64,000 nucleotides of DNA, from contig NZ_JAMKQJ010000001.1 in NCBI RefSeq assembly GCF_024643205.1, forward strand, positions 186,001 through 250,000. The letters run 5' to 3'. Origin of the DNA: Parapedobacter tibetensis (GTDB lineage: Bacteria > Bacteroidota > Bacteroidia > Sphingobacteriales > Sphingobacteriaceae). The notes under the pieces were generated by a model. That model did not search any database. It had not been told where the DNA came from and saw only the letters and a list, made by a program, of their open reading frames with translations. Position numbers and translations under genes: made by a program. Each line of letters starts with the position of its first letter. Positions within the stretch are counted from its first letter, which is position 1. This document shows positions 34,543-42,051 of this stretch, piece after piece.

Positions 34543-34543
34543 G
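34536..34543 (+). promoter_or_regulatory. -7 box candidate for cdaA within the hairpin arm
   Basis: TAGGTTTG matches TAnnTTTG and overlaps the right arm of the inverted repeat, 30 bp before the ATG at 34573. There is no TTTG at -33. If used, the hairpin would lie across the promoter rather than in the RNA. Confidence 0.35.
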
Positions 34544-34572
34544 GGCCAAAAATTTGCTAAATTGCGTGGATT

Positions 34573-35364
34573 ATGGAGAGCTTTGACCTCAGCTTTTTCA
34601 GTATAAGATTGCTGGACGCGATTGACATCATTTTGGTGGCTATCATCCTTTATTACATATACAGCCTTATCCGTGGCACCATTGCTGTCAACATCCTTAT
34701 TGGCTTAGGGCTCATCTATGTGATATATATCATCGTAAGGCAATTCAACATGCATTTACTCACCGAGATTTTCGGGGGGTTCATCAGTGTTGGTTCCATT
34801 GCGCTCATCGTGGTTTTCCAACAGGAAATCAGACGATTTCTTATCCATATCGGTAAGAACATATCTGTAAGGCGAAAAAATCTACTGTGGTCTATCTTCG
34901 TGAACAAGAAGACTGCCGATCAGGATAACCGAGCGCACCTCAAACCCATTATCGATGCCTGTAGGAGCATGTCTAAATCATACACCGGTGCGCTGCTTGT
35001 TTTCTCTAAATACTTTGATGAGGAATACTACCAAAGCAGCGGTGAATACATTGATGCCCAGCTTTCCAAGCGTCTGCTCGAAAGTATATTCCAAAAAAAT
35101 AGCCCATTGCATGACGGGGCAGTGGTCATTGTCGACTTCAAGATTAAAACCGCCAGTTGTGTGCTTCCGCTTTCAGATAGTGAGGATTTGCCACTCCATT
35201 TTGGCCTGCGCCATCGTGCCGCTATCGGGGTCACCGAAGTGAGTGATGCCGTGGCTGTGGTGGTTTCCGAGGAAACCGGTGAGATTTCGTTTGCCAAGGA
35301 TGGCAATGTAAACATGAATATCAGCCACGAGGAGCTGGAAGAGCTACTCAATGCTTCGATATAG
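34573..35364 (+). CDS. cdaA: Diadenylate cyclase CdaA-type (c-di-AMP synthase)
   Basis: A 263-residue inner-membrane enzyme that makes cyclic di-AMP from two ATP. Three N-terminal membrane helices (about residues 13-35, 38-57 and 66-83) are followed by a DAC domain with the catalytic motifs LHDGAVVIV (Asp181-Gly-Ala) and LRHRAAIGV (Arg213-His-Arg215). The order TM x3 then DAC defines the CdaA/YbbP type. c-di-AMP controls potassium and osmotic balance and envelope stress. The usual regulator gene cdaR is not next to it; it diverges from pdxJ and converges on a DUF2911 gene across a perfect hairpin. Confidence 0.95.
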   Translation: MESFDLSFFSIRLLDAIDIILVAIILYYIYSLIRGTIAVNILIGLGLIYVIYIIVRQFNMHLLTEIFGGFISVGSIALIVVFQQEIRRFLIHIGKNISVRRKNLLWSIFVNKKTADQDNRAHLKPIIDACRSMSKSYTGALLVFSKYFDEEYYQSSGEYIDAQLSKRLLESIFQKNSPLHDGAVVIVDFKIKTASCVLPLSDSEDLPLHFGLRHRAAIGVTEVSDAVAVVVSEETGEISFAKDGNVNMNISHEELEELLNASI

Positions 35365-35373
35365 GGAATTAAA

Positions 35374-35426
35374 AAACCTCATAGGTTTGCGCACAGGTCA
35401 CTGCACGGGGTAAACCTATGAGGTTT
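35374..35426. terminator. Bidirectional terminator between cdaA and the DUF2911 gene
   Basis: AAACCTCATAGGTTT (35374-35388) and AAACCTATGAGGTTT (35412-35426) are exact reverse complements with a 23-base loop. On the plus strand GTTGTTTTTATTT follows; on the minus strand a TTTTTT-rich flank follows. It serves both convergent genes (ends 35364 and 35434). Confidence 0.75.
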
Positions 35427-35433
35427 GTTGTTT

Positions 35434-36282
35434 TTATTTCTGCGCTTCCGCGATCACCTGCCCATTCAGCTTTACATACTCTTCATTGTTGGCCTGCTTT
35501 GCCAACTCTGCACCTTGTTGGGCTGTTGCAATCGCACCTTTCTTGTCTCCTGCCTTCAATTGCATCTGAGCTTTCCAGTACTTGACATGGGGAGCCTGTG
35601 GACTTGCCTTTTCGGCTTCGTTAATCCACTCCAATGCCTTAGTCAGATCTTTACCGTTCTTGAAGTAATACTGTGCTGCCGGGAAATAAGGTTTCTTTTC
35701 ACCCTTCATGGCTTCATCGATGGATGCCATGATTTCGGTATCTTGGTCAACCGCCAAATCGAAACTTACCTTGGTGTTTTCCCAAGCGATGTTTAGCTTC
35801 GCACTTTGGGGTTTTACGTCCGAAAAATCCATGGTAAAGGTTTCCACAGGTTTCGCCAACCGTTCGGGTTTAACCGTAAACCGGAAAAGGTCCTCGTCTT
35901 GCTTATAGGAATAAGCTCCCCATTGCTTGCTATTTTTGCTAAAGATAACCGTCCACTCATTGGTGCCTGGTATGGTAAGTAATCCGTAGGTCCCGGCTTC
36001 CACCTTGGTGCCCGCAATGGTCACGTCACTATCAAAAGTAAGGATTGGAATGTTATTCGCCCCGGTACGCCATACGTTGTCATAAGGTTCCAACCCTCCA
36101 AATATTTTCCTCCCGTTCATATTGGGGCGGCTATATGCAAGTGTAACCGTGCTAATCCCCAAACTTTGGGTGATGGTTTGCGAACTGCTCGCTGGCGGCA
36201 GCTTCAATTGGGCTTGTGTGGGCTGCCACCCCAAGGTGACTACCGCGGCAATGATTGTCGAAGTAAATAAACGCTTTTTCAT
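35434..36282 (-). CDS. DUF2911 exported protein with TPR-like C-terminus
   Basis: A 282-residue protein. The ATG at 36282 gives MKKRLFTSTIIAAVVTLGW and a signal peptide ending at TQAQ; an upstream frame extension to 36330 is not needed. Residues about 30-170 form the DUF2911 domain (LAYSRPNMNGRKIFGGLEP, VWRTGANNIPILTFD, GTYGLLTIPG, EWTVIFSKNSKQWG). About 190-282 is helical with TPR-like repeats (ALEWINEAEKASPQAPHVKYWKA). The domain is common in Bacteroidota and its function is unknown to me. It stands alone, sharing a terminator with cdaA. Confidence 0.85.
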   Translation of the reverse strand: MKKRLFTSTIIAAVVTLGWQPTQAQLKLPPASSSQTITQSLGISTVTLAYSRPNMNGRKIFGGLEPYDNVWRTGANNIPILTFDSDVTIAGTKVEAGTYGLLTIPGTNEWTVIFSKNSKQWGAYSYKQDEDLFRFTVKPERLAKPVETFTMDFSDVKPQSAKLNIAWENTKVSFDLAVDQDTEIMASIDEAMKGEKKPYFPAAQYYFKNGKDLTKALEWINEAEKASPQAPHVKYWKAQMQLKAGDKKGAIATAQQGAELAKQANNEEYVKLNGQVIAEAQK

Positions 36283-36697
36283 TACAATTGTTTTTAGATG
36301 GTAATGAAGCTTGCATGCACTGTTATTCATTTTTGTGAGCGGCAGCTTATGCAGGTTTCATTGGAATGATTTATTGCTTGTTATATTGTTTACAATGGTT
36401 CGAAGTTATGAAATATCTTTTGTGCAACTTGTACAATGCCGATTAAAAATTATCAAAAACTTCAACATTACCGAATTTTGACAAACCCCTAATACTATCT
36501 CTTCCCAATGGTGCGTTTAATCACTGTCATTTATTGAATGACACAGCCAGATGTTCTCAAAAATCACGTTGATTTTAACTAACTGTCTGGCCTATCAAGA
36601 TTGACTACATCATTGACGATTTGTTTCACAAAGTCCTGTTTTCCTGCACCGATCAACGTGGTGCAGGAAAAACAGGCACAACTACCTTAACCGCTGT
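36283..36697. other. Intergenic region between DUF2911 and fucP-like genes
   Basis: 415 bp with no gene. It holds the strong hairpin at 36635-36676 (end of the permease transcript) and a smaller stem TGTCATT/AATGACA at 36525-36543. No convincing TAnnTTTG box for the DUF2911 gene is seen; the nearest, TAACTTCG on the minus strand near 36403, has one mismatch. Confidence 0.4.
36635..36676 (-). terminator. Strong hairpin after the sugar permease gene
   Basis: CCTGTTTTCCTGCACC (36635-36650) pairs with the reverse complement at 36660-36676, with a single bulged base and a 9-base loop. It lies 21 bp after the permease stop. The T-run is inside the stem rather than after it, but position and strength favour a terminator. 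Confidence 0.7.
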
Positions 36698-37987
36698 TTA
36701 TGCTTGTCTCTTGCCCGTCTTATGACCGGGACCGGAATAATATAAGATATAGAGGTAGCATAGTCCCATCAATATTAAAAAGACCAACTGAAAATCGAAC
36801 TTGTCTTTAAATGATGCAAATAATTGGGGGATGACGGCGCCTCCCGCAATTCCCATTACCAGCAATGCGGAACCTTTTTCTGTGAATTTGCCCAGACCTT
36901 CAATGGCCAATGGCCAAATGGCCGGCCATATCAAGGCATTAGCCAAGCCTAAAAGCGCCACGAACACCACCGAAGTATATCCCGTAGTAAAATAAGCTCC
37001 CGCGGTAAATACAATGCCTAAGATGGCAGATATCTTCAAAGCTTGTCCCTGTGTGATGATTTTTGGGATGGTGAATAGGCCGATAACATACCCAACTAAC
37101 ATGGCCCCCAATGTGAAGGATGTATAAATAGTAGTTTCAGCAGCAGGGATATTGAAACCCTGCGCATACGCACCAATCGCGTCGCCAGCCATCACTTCCA
37201 CACCAACATACAGGAAGATGCAGAGTGCGCCTAGCAGCAAATGTGGGAACTGTAGTATACTGGTTTTTTCTTTGGCCCCCACGGCTTTACCTACCGGTTC
37301 TGCATTTACCTCGGAAGCATTGATGTCAGGCAACGTGGATTTGGCTACCCATATTGCTAGTAGCACCAATATTACGGCCATTACCATATAGGGCATATAT
37401 ATTTTGGCAGCAAACTCATTGAGGATGCCTTCTTGTACTTCATACGATGATGCTTCCGCTACGCGCGTCTCTAAATCTCCCACTCCCTGAAACACCAATG
37501 CACTGATGACAATAGGGCTCAGGATACCGGCCAATTTGTTGCATATTCCCATGATACTAATACGGCGTGCGGCGGTCTCGATCGGCCCTAGAATACTGAT
37601 ATAAGGATTCGACGCCGTTTGCAGCAACGATAAACCTGAACCGATAACAAAGAGTCCGACAAGCGAAATATTGTAATTACGCTGCGTGGCATAGGTTCCA
37701 AATATAAAGGTACCTATCGCCATCACAAACAGTCCCAAAGCCATCCCTTTCTTCATCCCCGTCCGCTCCAATATCCAGGAAGAGGGCAGTGCCAAGAAAA
37801 AATAAGCCATGTAAAATGCCGTGGTGACCATGAAGGCCTTGGCAAATGTATCCAGGTTAAAAGCCAGCTTCACAAACGTGATTAACGGGCCATTGAGCCA
37901 GGTGACAAAGCCAAAGATAAAAAAAAGGGTGCCTATAATAATCATAGGGCCTACTGTAGATTTAGGGGTAGCAGGGTTTACATTCAT
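36698..37987 (-). CDS. Sugar MFS transporter, FucP/GluP-like
   Basis: A 429-residue inner-membrane permease with about 12 hydrophobic segments. FIFGFVTWLNGPLITF near the N-terminus and LLQTASNPYISILGP in the fourth helix are the hallmark blocks of the FucP/GluP branch of MFS, which imports L-fucose, glucose, galactose or N-acetylglucosamine with protons. GLANALIWPAIWPLAIEGLG and MGIAGGAVIPQL also fit. It is a single-gene unit. The specific sugar cannot be read. The upstream region 37988-38286 shows no clear -7 box. Confidence 0.9.
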   Translation of the reverse strand: MNVNPATPKSTVGPMIIIGTLFFIFGFVTWLNGPLITFVKLAFNLDTFAKAFMVTTAFYMAYFFLALPSSWILERTGMKKGMALGLFVMAIGTFIFGTYATQRNYNISLVGLFVIGSGLSLLQTASNPYISILGPIETAARRISIMGICNKLAGILSPIVISALVFQGVGDLETRVAEASSYEVQEGILNEFAAKIYMPYMVMAVILVLLAIWVAKSTLPDINASEVNAEPVGKAVGAKEKTSILQFPHLLLGALCIFLYVGVEVMAGDAIGAYAQGFNIPAAETTIYTSFTLGAMLVGYVIGLFTIPKIITQGQALKISAILGIVFTAGAYFTTGYTSVVFVALLGLANALIWPAIWPLAIEGLGKFTEKGSALLVMGIAGGAVIPQLFASFKDKFDFQLVFLILMGLCYLYILYYSGPGHKTGKRQA

Positions 37988-38177
37988 TTGGATTAGTAGT
38001 TAATTTGTTTAACGGTATTCGGCTACGGAATCGTGCTGCCTTATACGCTTTTACAAGACTATAAAATAAAATCAACAATTGAAACAAAAAAAATCATGCA
38101 ATCGGTTGTTTAATTAAATGGTGATCGTGGGTCGGAGGTCAGTGATTGGGGCCGGAGGCAGTGGTCGAAGAGCTAAA

Positions 38178-38212
38178 TAGGAAACGCCCCGAAAGTATCA
38201 GGGCATTTCCTA
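38178..38212 (-). terminator. Hairpin downstream of the thioesterase operon
   Basis: TAGGAAACGCCC (38178-38189) pairs with GGGCATTTCCTA (38201-38212), one mismatch, 11-base loop. It lies 75 bp after the stop of the minus-strand thioesterase gene and is followed on that strand by TTTAGC. The rest of 37988-38286 is gene-free and includes a near-repeat of GTCGGAGG-type words at 38131-38160. Confidence 0.6.
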
Positions 38213-38286
38213 CACCTAAACCGTATCATAAAACCATGGAAATGGTTTTGTAGATACCTTAACTACAAATGACACGCAAAAAAGTT

Positions 38287-38730
38287 TTAAGTAGTTTGTA
38301 CTTTTGGCACGATAGCCACTGTCAACCTACTTATACAATTCATTTTGCCTCTTTTGTCGTATATCCTGATTTCCCAAACATGTGTTTTTGTTCCCAAATG
38401 AAGTGGGGAACATATCCCGGTTACTTGTCCGTCTTTTACTGGCCGGAGGTGGTTGGCATTCACTTCTAAACCTACCCCTATAAACTGATCACTGTCTATG
38501 ATCAAATTGGATGCCACACTACCCAATGATTCAGCCAATACGACTGATGCTCCACCATGTAGGATGCCATAAGGCTGGTGTGTCCGCTCATCCACTGGCA
38601 TTGTAGCTGATAATGTATCATCGGTAATGGCTGAAAAGCGGATACCCAATAAAGACGCCAAATTCTTATCAAACCGTGTGTTCAGTTCGGCTACCGATGG
38701 TTTGTTCAGCCATATCATGTTATCATTCAT
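38287..38730 (-). CDS. Hotdog-fold thioesterase, PaaI/YdiI-like
   Basis: A 147-residue cytoplasmic acyl-CoA thioesterase. The catalytic block HGGASVVLAESLGS follows THQPYGILHGG, and GVGLEVNANHLRPVKDG is the acyl-binding strand; both are typical of the type II hotdog thioesterases that include the menaquinone enzyme MenI/YdiI and PaaI. Bacteroidota use menaquinone, so MenI is a possible role, but the men genes are not here. It is the third gene of an overlapping operon: it overlaps the DinB-like gene by 8 bp. Start may be 38730 or 38718. Confidence 0.85.
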   Translation of the reverse strand: MNDNMIWLNKPSVAELNTRFDKNLASLLGIRFSAITDDTLSATMPVDERTHQPYGILHGGASVVLAESLGSVASNLIIDSDQFIGVGLEVNANHLRPVKDGQVTGICSPLHLGTKTHVWEIRIYDKRGKMNCISRLTVAIVPKVQTT

Positions 38731-39235
38731 TGAGATACCTTTCGCGGATAATGTTACGGTGGTGGTTTAGGTGGCCCGCAATAATATACATGAAAGCTCT
38801 TACACTGATCAGTCTTTCTGAGGCAAGCCCTTTTCGGGCCAATTCATGGTCATTAAAACTTTTAAATAGTATTAAGTTTGATTTACGCACCAATACAAAT
38901 TCTTCCGAGAAGCTATCCAGCGACCGATCGTTGAAGCGAGCATAGGCCACAAAATCCTCCGGTTCGAAACCAAGTAGCTCCTTTGTATCATTGCGCGCAA
39001 AGCGCAATGCCCGGTAAGCCATGATTCGTTCGGTATCAATCACATGTCCGATTACTTCCTTGATGGTCCATTTGTCTTCAGCATATGCATATTCAGATTT
39101 TCCCGCGGGGATGTTGGCCAGAAATTCGGGAAATGTTTCAATCTGCTCATCGAGCAATTCCGTCACGTCAGCGATAACGGTATCAATGTAGGCGGTATAT
39201 ATCGCCGGGTATTCGTCAGATTTGAGCGGGTTCAT
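38723..39235 (-). CDS. DinB-like four-helix metal protein
   Basis: A 170-residue DinB/YfiT-superfamily protein. A metal site is formed by His in the helix IKEVIGHVIDTERIM and by the C-terminal pair in YIIAGHLNHHRNIIRERYL, the usual three-histidine arrangement. Such proteins act as thiol-dependent hydrolases or transferases, and many are uncharacterised. It overlaps the histidine kinase gene by 20 bp at its start and the thioesterase gene by 8 bp at its end, so the three are translationally coupled. The function here is unknown. Confidence 0.83.
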   Translation of the reverse strand: MNPLKSDEYPAIYTAYIDTVIADVTELLDEQIETFPEFLANIPAGKSEYAYAEDKWTIKEVIGHVIDTERIMAYRALRFARNDTKELLGFEPEDFVAYARFNDRSLDSFSEEFVLVRKSNLILFKSFNDHELARKGLASERLISVRAFMYIIAGHLNHHRNIIRERYLNE

Positions 39236-40430
39236 ACGTTTGGTTACTTGGTAAAATGATTCTAAATGTGGTTCCTTTGTCTATTTCCGATTCCTTTACA
39301 AAAATCTGTCCTTTATGGTAGTCTATCATCCGCTTTGTGAGGCTCAGCCCCAAACCCCAACCCCGCTTCCTGGTGGTGAATCCTGGTTGGAAAACAGCAT
39401 CAAATTTTGCCCGGGGAATACCCTTTCCTGTGTCGCTAATGTCTACAAAAATTTGCTCTTTTGCAATATTTTCTGAAATAACAATGTCTATCCTCCCTGC
39501 CGATTCAATAGCATTGGCCGCATTTTTGAGTAAATTTTCGAGCACCCAATCAAACAACGGCACATTGAGCATCGCTTGCGCTTTGGTATCTCCGGACACA
39601 TTGAAAACGATTTTATCACTGGTGCGCACCTTAAAATAGTTAACGAAATCAACCACTACTTTATATAGGGTATGGCCCTGTAAAACGGGCGTTGAGCCAA
39701 TCTTCGAAAACCTGTCTGCCACCACCTCCAACCGTTTTACGTCGTTTTCCATTTCCGTAAGCAGGGGGTCTTCCTCCGCGTCAAACTTAGCACGAACCAA
39801 CTCAAGCCAAGCCATGAGCGAGGATATGGGAGTGCCCAATTGGTGTGCGGCTTCCTTGGCCATTCCCACCCATACCAGATTTTGCTCAGACTTGCGGATT
39901 GAGTTGAACACCGTGTAGGCAATGCCAAGAAAAATGGCAATCAATGTGAGCTGCACGTAAGGGAAAAAGCGTAATAGGTTCAACAGCAAAGAATCTTTGT
40001 AATAGACAAACCATTGACCGCCACTCGGCAAGTTGATGATGATAGGTGGATGACTCTTTTTCATGATGGCCAACTGCCTTTTGAAATACGCGGGATCATA
40101 TACCAAATCTTTATCACCATTATCATCTAAGACTTTGGTGGAGTCTAAATCGCGCCAATAAATGATACTATCTCTTGAATCTGCGATGATAGCTGGTAAA
40201 GAAAGGCTATCACGGACAGCATAAATAAAAGTGATCATCTCATCATCAACATCGGGCATGGTGATAATGCTACGTGTACTCATTGCCCACACTTCGGCTT
40301 TTGTACGCTCGGATTTCGAAAGATTCCTTACCAAATAATTTGTATAGAGCAGCGATGCCGCCGCAATGAGGGCCGCAAATATTAGCAATGTGAATTTCCA
40401 TCGCTGCTGGTTGTACTGATAAGGGTTCAT
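39216..40430 (-). CDS. Membrane sensor histidine kinase (orphan)
   Basis: A 404-residue inner-membrane kinase. The ATG at 40430 (MNPYQYNQQRWKF) is chosen; the longer frame to 40463 starts with TTG. Two membrane helices (about 13-34 and 150-175) flank a periplasmic domain of about 115 residues. The HisKA box EAAHQLGTPISS has the phosphorylated His196; the ATPase domain shows LENLLKNAANAIES (N box), DISDTGKGIP (G1) and KRGWGLGLSLTKRMID (G2). No response regulator gene is adjacent, and the downstream genes encode a DinB-like protein and a thioesterase. It phosphorylates an unlinked partner or senses for another system. Confidence 0.92.
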   Translation of the reverse strand: MNPYQYNQQRWKFTLLIFAALIAAASLLYTNYLVRNLSKSERTKAEVWAMSTRSIITMPDVDDEMITFIYAVRDSLSLPAIIADSRDSIIYWRDLDSTKVLDDNGDKDLVYDPAYFKRQLAIMKKSHPPIIINLPSGGQWFVYYKDSLLLNLLRFFPYVQLTLIAIFLGIAYTVFNSIRKSEQNLVWVGMAKEAAHQLGTPISSLMAWLELVRAKFDAEEDPLLTEMENDVKRLEVVADRFSKIGSTPVLQGHTLYKVVVDFVNYFKVRTSDKIVFNVSGDTKAQAMLNVPLFDWVLENLLKNAANAIESAGRIDIVISENIAKEQIFVDISDTGKGIPRAKFDAVFQPGFTTRKRGWGLGLSLTKRMIDYHKGQIFVKESEIDKGTTFRIILPSNQTYEPAQI

Positions 40431-40509
40431 TTGCCTTGTTAACGCTAATTTAATTTTCGCCAAAATACATAATTCCGACTTAAATGCCGGTTTCGGCTTA
40501 TGTATTTTT

Positions 40510-40517
40510 TATCTTTG
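40510..40517 (+). promoter_or_regulatory. -7-like box immediately before gltX
   Basis: TATCTTTG matches TAnnTTTG and ends only 4 bp before the gltX ATG at 40522. Transcription would begin at or next to the start codon. There is no TTTG at -33 spacing, so this may be chance. Confidence 0.33.
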
Positions 40518-40521
40518 CCGC

Positions 40522-42045
40522 ATGGATACCGATAGAAAAATAAGGGTGCGCTTTGCGCCGAGCCCCACAGGTGGCTTGCATTTGGGTGGCGTACGCACAG
40601 CGTTATTCAATTACTTGTTTGCCAAGCATCATGGGGGCGATTTCGTGTTACGCGTAGAGGATACGGACAAAACACGTTTTGTACTAGAGGCTGAGGAATA
40701 CATCCTCGATTGCCTCAAATGGTGCGGAATAGAACCAGACGAAAGCCCTGTGCATGGGGGTAACTACGGCCCTTATCGGCAAAGCGAGCGGAAAGCATCC
40801 TACCGCCAATACGCGGAACAACTCGTGGCTGATGGGTACGCATACTATGCTTTCGATACTTCTGAAGAATTGGAAGCCCAACGCAAACTGCACCCCAACT
40901 TCAAATACAGCCATGAAAACCGGTTACAGTTGTGTAATTCCCTTAGTCTATCGGATGAAGAAACCCAACGGTTCTTGGCCGATGGCCATCCTCATGTCAT
41001 CCGCATCAAAATGCCCACTGGCGAAACCATCAGTTTCGAAGACATGATCCGAGGGGTGGTGACCTTTGATTCCTCGCTGGTAGATGACAAAGTACTGCTC
41101 AAGGCCGATGGGATGCCCACATACCATCTTGCCGTAGTGGTAGACGACCACCAAATGGCCATCAGCCATACCTTCCGTGGTGAGGAATGGCTACCTTCGG
41201 CTCCTGTACACATCTTGTTGTGGGAATACCTTGGCTGGCGCGACTTGATGCCACAATGGGCGCATTTCCCGCTCATCCTTAAGCCTGATGGCAACGGCAA
41301 ACTTAGCAAACGCGATGGCGACCGGCTAGGTTTCCCAGTGTATGCCATGAATTGGCAGGATTCCAAAACCGGGCAACTAACCAAGGGATTCCGTGAAATG
41401 GGATTCCTCCCCGAAGCATTTGTGAATATGCTAGCCTTACTCGGCTGGAACGATGGCACCGAGCAAGAACTCTTCACGCTCGATGAGTTGGTAACGAAAT
41501 TTTCGGTGGATCGCATCAGCAAGGCCGGTGCGAAATTTGATTTCGAAAAAGCCAAATGGTTCAACCATGAATGGATAAAACGGATTGAATACAGTGGCTT
41601 ATTGCCACAAATCAACAGCCTATTGGCGATTAATGGCATATTAGATGTTGACGAAAAGTACCTCAGGGAAGTATTGGCGTTGGTGAAGGAACGACTGACC
41701 TTCATTGCCGACTTTTGGGAACAGGCCTCATTCTTTTTCGTACGCCCTGAACACTACGACCTGCAGGCCGTACAGCCCAAATGGAATGATGAAAAGACGG
41801 TTTTCTTCACGGACATGATAGCGCAATTGGAAAATTTTGACCCCTGGCATAGCGCCGAGCTGGAAAGTTTCTATAAACTGGCCATCAACGCCTCGGGCAT
41901 GAAAATGGGTGAACTGATGTTGCCTCTCCGTATTATGCTTGTGGGTGGCAAATTCGGGCCGCATGTCTTTGATATTGCCGCGCTATTGGGGCGGGAAGAG
42001 ACCGTGGCTCGGATGAAAAAGGGCTTGGAGGCGTTCTTTACATGA
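40522..42045 (+). CDS. gltX: Glutamyl-tRNA synthetase
   Basis: A 507-residue class I aminoacyl-tRNA synthetase that charges tRNA-Glu. The HIGH-type motif is RFAPSPTGGLHLGG (residues 10-23); LRVEDTD follows; the KMSKS-type motif is KLSKRDGD (about 258-265). Glutamate-specific anticodon-binding helices make up the C-terminal 180 residues. Start is fixed: no usable upstream ATG, and the conserved block begins at residue 8. It converges on the SNF2 helicase gene with a 6-bp gap and no room for a separate terminator. It diverges from the histidine kinase gene. Confidence 0.98.
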   Translation: MDTDRKIRVRFAPSPTGGLHLGGVRTALFNYLFAKHHGGDFVLRVEDTDKTRFVLEAEEYILDCLKWCGIEPDESPVHGGNYGPYRQSERKASYRQYAEQLVADGYAYYAFDTSEELEAQRKLHPNFKYSHENRLQLCNSLSLSDEETQRFLADGHPHVIRIKMPTGETISFEDMIRGVVTFDSSLVDDKVLLKADGMPTYHLAVVVDDHQMAISHTFRGEEWLPSAPVHILLWEYLGWRDLMPQWAHFPLILKPDGNGKLSKRDGDRLGFPVYAMNWQDSKTGQLTKGFREMGFLPEAFVNMLALLGWNDGTEQELFTLDELVTKFSVDRISKAGAKFDFEKAKWFNHEWIKRIEYSGLLPQINSLLAINGILDVDEKYLREVLALVKERLTFIADFWEQASFFFVRPEHYDLQAVQPKWNDEKTVFFTDMIAQLENFDPWHSAELESFYKLAINASGMKMGELMLPLRIMLVGGKFGPHVFDIAALLGREETVARMKKGLEAFFT

Positions 42046-42051
42046 ACCAAT

